In this document: in pieces, positions 7,001 through 7,785 of the stretch
Layout: each line of letters begins with the position of its first letter
Numbering within the stretch: the stretch's first letter is position 1
Assembly: GCA_031276545.1 (NCBI GenBank)
Contig: JAISMW010000078.1
Coordinates: 1-7,785, forward strand
DNA: 7,785 bases
Source of the DNA: Tannerellaceae bacterium
GTDB taxonomy: Bacteria; Bacteroidota; Bacteroidia; Bacteroidales; Tannerellaceae
Direction of reading: 5' to 3'
The notes under the pieces: model-generated
The model's database searches: none
Seen by the model: the letters and a program-made list of their open reading frames with translations, nothing else
Told to the model about the DNA's origin: nothing
Translations under genes and position numbers: made by a program

Positions 7001-7131
7001 TCAGGGTCTCCACTTGCATACTCAGCGGCTTTCCTGTTATAATGCGCCGTAACAAACGAGAACGACAGGTAAAACAGGCACACAAGCGTAAGCAATACCG
7101 AGAAGACTTTTACAAATCCTTTGTTTTGCAT
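4081..7131 (-). CDS. secDF: SecDF fused protein translocase subunit
   Basis: This 1016-residue inner-membrane protein uses the proton-motive force to help SecYEG complete export. SecD and SecF are fused. The SecD half has a first membrane helix at about 7-28 and the motif GLDLKGG at 81-87. Its periplasmic P1 domain contains DGTPALGGDVVTDA at 401-414. A helix block at about 524-680 includes the conserved transmembrane AMAIDANVLIYER, with Asp591. The SecF half has its first helix at about 708-730, GIDFTGG at 733-739, and NDTVVVFDRIRE at 914-925 in the last helix block. Residues about 255-318 are a low-complexity Glu/Ala/Ser/Pro-rich insert in P1. The C-terminus is basic (KRKISKK). The protein is longer than separate E. 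coli SecD plus SecF, largely because of the insert. The start at 7131 directly precedes the signal-anchor helix, with no strong Shine-Dalgarno sequence, which is normal here. Confidence 0.97.
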   Translation of the reverse strand: MQNKGFVKVFSVLLTLVCLFYLSFSFVTAHYNRKAAEYASGDPEKESAYLDSLATKKVWPGLSFWPGYSLKECREMEVTLGLDLKGGMNVVLELNVADVIRSLSNNNRDENFNKALESAYARQATSQSDFIDLFSEEYKKLDSGARLSAIFSTFELREKITPQSSDAQVISVLKDELKSAIDNSFNVLRTRIDRFGVVSPNIQRLETTGRILVELPGVKEPERVRKLLQGSANLEFWETFDLTDIYQSLVAADNLLATLQSSQAAEEADSTAIEPSAEAQPTEQDANPEAEAASPENEADSLLAQLTPDAGDAQQAQSMEEFARLHPLFAILNVNNYNGQIVPGPVVGYAHVSDMAKVEELLNRKQVKDLLPRYLTFKWSVKAMSDDEQYYQLYAIKSNRDGTPALGGDVVTDATSDFAQQQVGRQGEQEVSMTMNAEGAKAWARLTKDNIGKSIAIILDDLVYSAPRVNDEITGGRSQITGDFTPEEAKDLANVLKSGKMAASINIVQEDVVGPSLGQEAINAGVISFIIALLVLMAYMCVFYGFIPGMIANSALVVNIFFTMGVLASFQAVLTLPGIAGMVLTLAMAIDANVLIYERTKEELRGGKGLAKAISDGYSNAFSAIFDSNLTSIITGIVLFYFGTGPIRGFATTMIIGLFASFLTAVFLTRIVYEALLARDKIKNLTFTTSLTKNFLLDPKINFLGMRKIGYMIPVGIILLGIVSLYTIGLNNGIDFTGGRNYVVRFEQPVNTEEVRALLNEHLSGSVSVITIGKAEQVRISTNYKIEDANPTVDSEINAKLYEGLTPLLKEGTTLEQFTEQYIQSSQKVGPSMADDIRNSAYLAVFFAMICMALYILLRFRDVAFSVGTFVSVLAVTLCIIAFYSLLWKLMPFSMEIDQTFIAAVLTIIGYSINDTVVVFDRIRETIGLYPKRDRYQVINDALNSTLSRTFSTSFSTLLVVICIFLLGGSTIRSFTFAILLGVVLGTYSTLFVATPIAYEIQKRKISKKNAAAAGK

Positions 7132-7183
7132 TTGAATCTTGAATTTTATGTAATTATATGATTGTATTGTTTTTCACAGGGTG

Positions 7184-7191
7184 CAAATATA
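7184..7191 (-). promoter_or_regulatory. -7 element of secDF promoter
   Basis: On the minus strand TATATTTG matches the TAnnTTTG consensus and lies about 53 bp upstream of the secDF start codon, leaving an AT-rich leader of roughly 45-50 nt. No clear TTG element is seen 19-21 bp further upstream, so the assignment rests on the -7 match and position. Confidence 0.55.
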
Positions 7192-7400
7192 AACCTTTTT
7201 TCTTTCTCCATACGTAAAAGCCGTAATAAACCGGGGCAAACGCATATAAAACAGTGAATAGAGCACAGCGCTTTCCTGTATCTCAGGCAGGGTTCCGATA
7301 AGGATGACCTATTGCCGGGATGTACGGTTTTCATCCATCCTGTATGCTTCCCTATTTTTTCCCTCCGCAAGAGTTTTTATACATACACAGAAGTATTTTC
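7192..7400. other. Intergenic stretch, no gene seen
   Basis: Upstream region of secDF. A minus-strand frame of 74 codons (7370-7146) crosses it but has no recognisable product, is rich in Cys/Arg runs unlike the neighbouring genes, and overlaps the secDF promoter element. I see no RNA gene here. Confidence 0.5.
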
Positions 7401-7502
7401 AGTTTACCATATATCAAAAATTGATTAGCTATATGGCAAACTAAAATTAGCTATATACCAAATTTTAGTTTGCCATATAGCTAATCCGTTTTCGGTATAT
7501 AG
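7401..7502. repeat. Palindromic motif cluster with 26-bp inverted repeat
   Basis: A perfect 26-bp inverted repeat joins 7423-7448 and 7461-7486 around a 12-bp loop. It is made of copies of a motif close to GCTATATGGCAAACT: plus strand at 7428-7442 and 7450-7464, minus strand at 7401-7415 and 7467-7481, and a more diverged minus copy at 7488-7502 (GTTTTCGGTATATAG). The region is strongly AT-rich and has no T-run after the stem, so it is not a standard terminator. It could be an operator array, a recombination site or a structured leader; the sequence does not decide. Confidence 0.8.
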
Positions 7503-7588
7503 AAAACCGAATTTTCAGCCGTAAGAAAATAATTTCATATACCTTGCCGAAAGAATATTTTACGGGGAAGAGATATAAATCTTCACCG

Positions 7589-7620
7589 TTCCGGCACAGT
7601 GGGCCTCACTGTGTCCGGAA
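7589..7620. repeat. Hairpin, 13-bp stem
   Basis: TTCCGGCACAGTG (7589-7601) pairs with CACTGTGTCCGGAA (7607-7620), leaving one bulged base and a 5-nt loop. No T-run follows on either strand, so a simple intrinsic terminator is unlikely. It lies just upstream of the putative transposase promoter region. Confidence 0.65.
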
Positions 7621-7685
7621 TGGCGGGATGGGGACTGTTTCCGTCAGATACAGTGAACCGGATAAAATTTAAAATGAATATCGTA

Positions 7686-7716
7686 TTGCATACCTAACAA
7701 GAAATTACTAACTTTG
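7686..7716 (+). promoter_or_regulatory. Bacteroides-type promoter
   Basis: TTG (7686-7688) and TAACTTTG (7709-7716) are 20 bp apart, fitting the -33/-7 consensus TTG-N19-21-TAnnTTTG. Transcription would start near 7721-7723, about 10 bp before the ATG at 7732. This is the best-formed promoter in the window. Confidence 0.7.
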
Positions 7717-7731
7717 GTGGCTATAATAAAG

Positions 7732-7785
7732 ATGGCTATTGATATGAATCTATTGAATTTCAGTGCAACATTTCCGGACGAATCA
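7732..7785 (+). CDS. Start of gene, possible IS1595-family transposase (partial)
   Basis: An open frame starts at ATG 7732 and runs off the window after 18 codons (MAIDMNLLNFSATFPDES). The (D)MNLLxFxxxFPDE pattern resembles the start of IS1595-type transposases, where it precedes a zinc-ribbon of the CPKCG type; that region is outside the window. A second start at 7744 (MNLLNF) is possible. The gene has its own promoter just upstream. The ACTGT/ACAGT pair at 7634-7638 and 7650-7654 might belong to the left end of an element, but I cannot define a terminal repeat from one side. The family call rests on memory of a short motif and is tentative. Confidence 0.5.
   Translation, partial: MAIDMNLLNFSATFPDES

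Noticed and set aside
7146..7370. 74-codon minus-strand frame upstream of secDF
   Set aside because: Overlaps the secDF -7 element, has no recognisable product and no start support.
7423..7486. Invertible promoter flanked by the 26-bp inverted repeat
   Set aside because: The segment between the arms is only 12 bp, too short to carry a promoter whose direction could matter.

Overview
The window looks like chromosomal DNA from the Bacteroidales, most likely Bacteroides or a close relative. Three things point there: SecD and SecF fused into one 1016-residue protein, a TrmB and an Mrp protein of the Bacteroides type, and promoter elements of the TAnnTTTG kind in place of sigma-70 -10 boxes. I recognise four intact housekeeping genes. 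I do not see a new defence, secretion or biosynthetic system, and the unexplained material is all in repeats and palindromes between genes.

Layout. Positions 1-110 hold no convincing gene. Positions 111-320 are five perfectly phased 42-bp tandem units, each able to fold into a hairpin. Positions 321-631 are intergenic and contain a degenerate 84-bp-offset duplication. At 632 a small lipoprotein gene starts, but it is cut at about 788 by the end of an IS5-family element. Only the last part of that element's transposase gene remains (minus strand, to roughly 990-1040). Its other end is missing, which suggests a deletion that brought the remnant next to trmB.

Positions 1101-2978 are a two-gene plus-strand unit: trmB (tRNA m7G46 methyltransferase) and, 12 bp later, mrp (P-loop Fe-S carrier/scaffold-type ATPase with an N-terminal DUF59 domain). 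A 123-bp near-symmetric palindrome (2991-3113) fills the gap to the convergent ftcD-type gene, a glutamate formimidoyltransferase of histidine degradation (3115-4008, minus). Upstream of that gene on the same strand is secDF (4081-7131). A clear intrinsic terminator sits between them, only about 12 bp before the formimidoyltransferase start.

Positions 7132-7731 are intergenic. They hold the secDF promoter element, a cluster of related palindromic motifs built around a perfect 26-bp inverted repeat, another hairpin, and a well-formed Bacteroides promoter. That promoter drives a gene starting at 7732 that runs off the window; its 18 visible residues resemble the start of IS1595-type transposases.

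The genes do not form one pathway. TrmB modifies tRNA, Mrp serves Fe-S cluster assembly, the formimidoyltransferase handles a histidine-derived one-carbon unit, and SecDF assists protein export. Mobile-element traces lie on both flanks of this housekeeping block.
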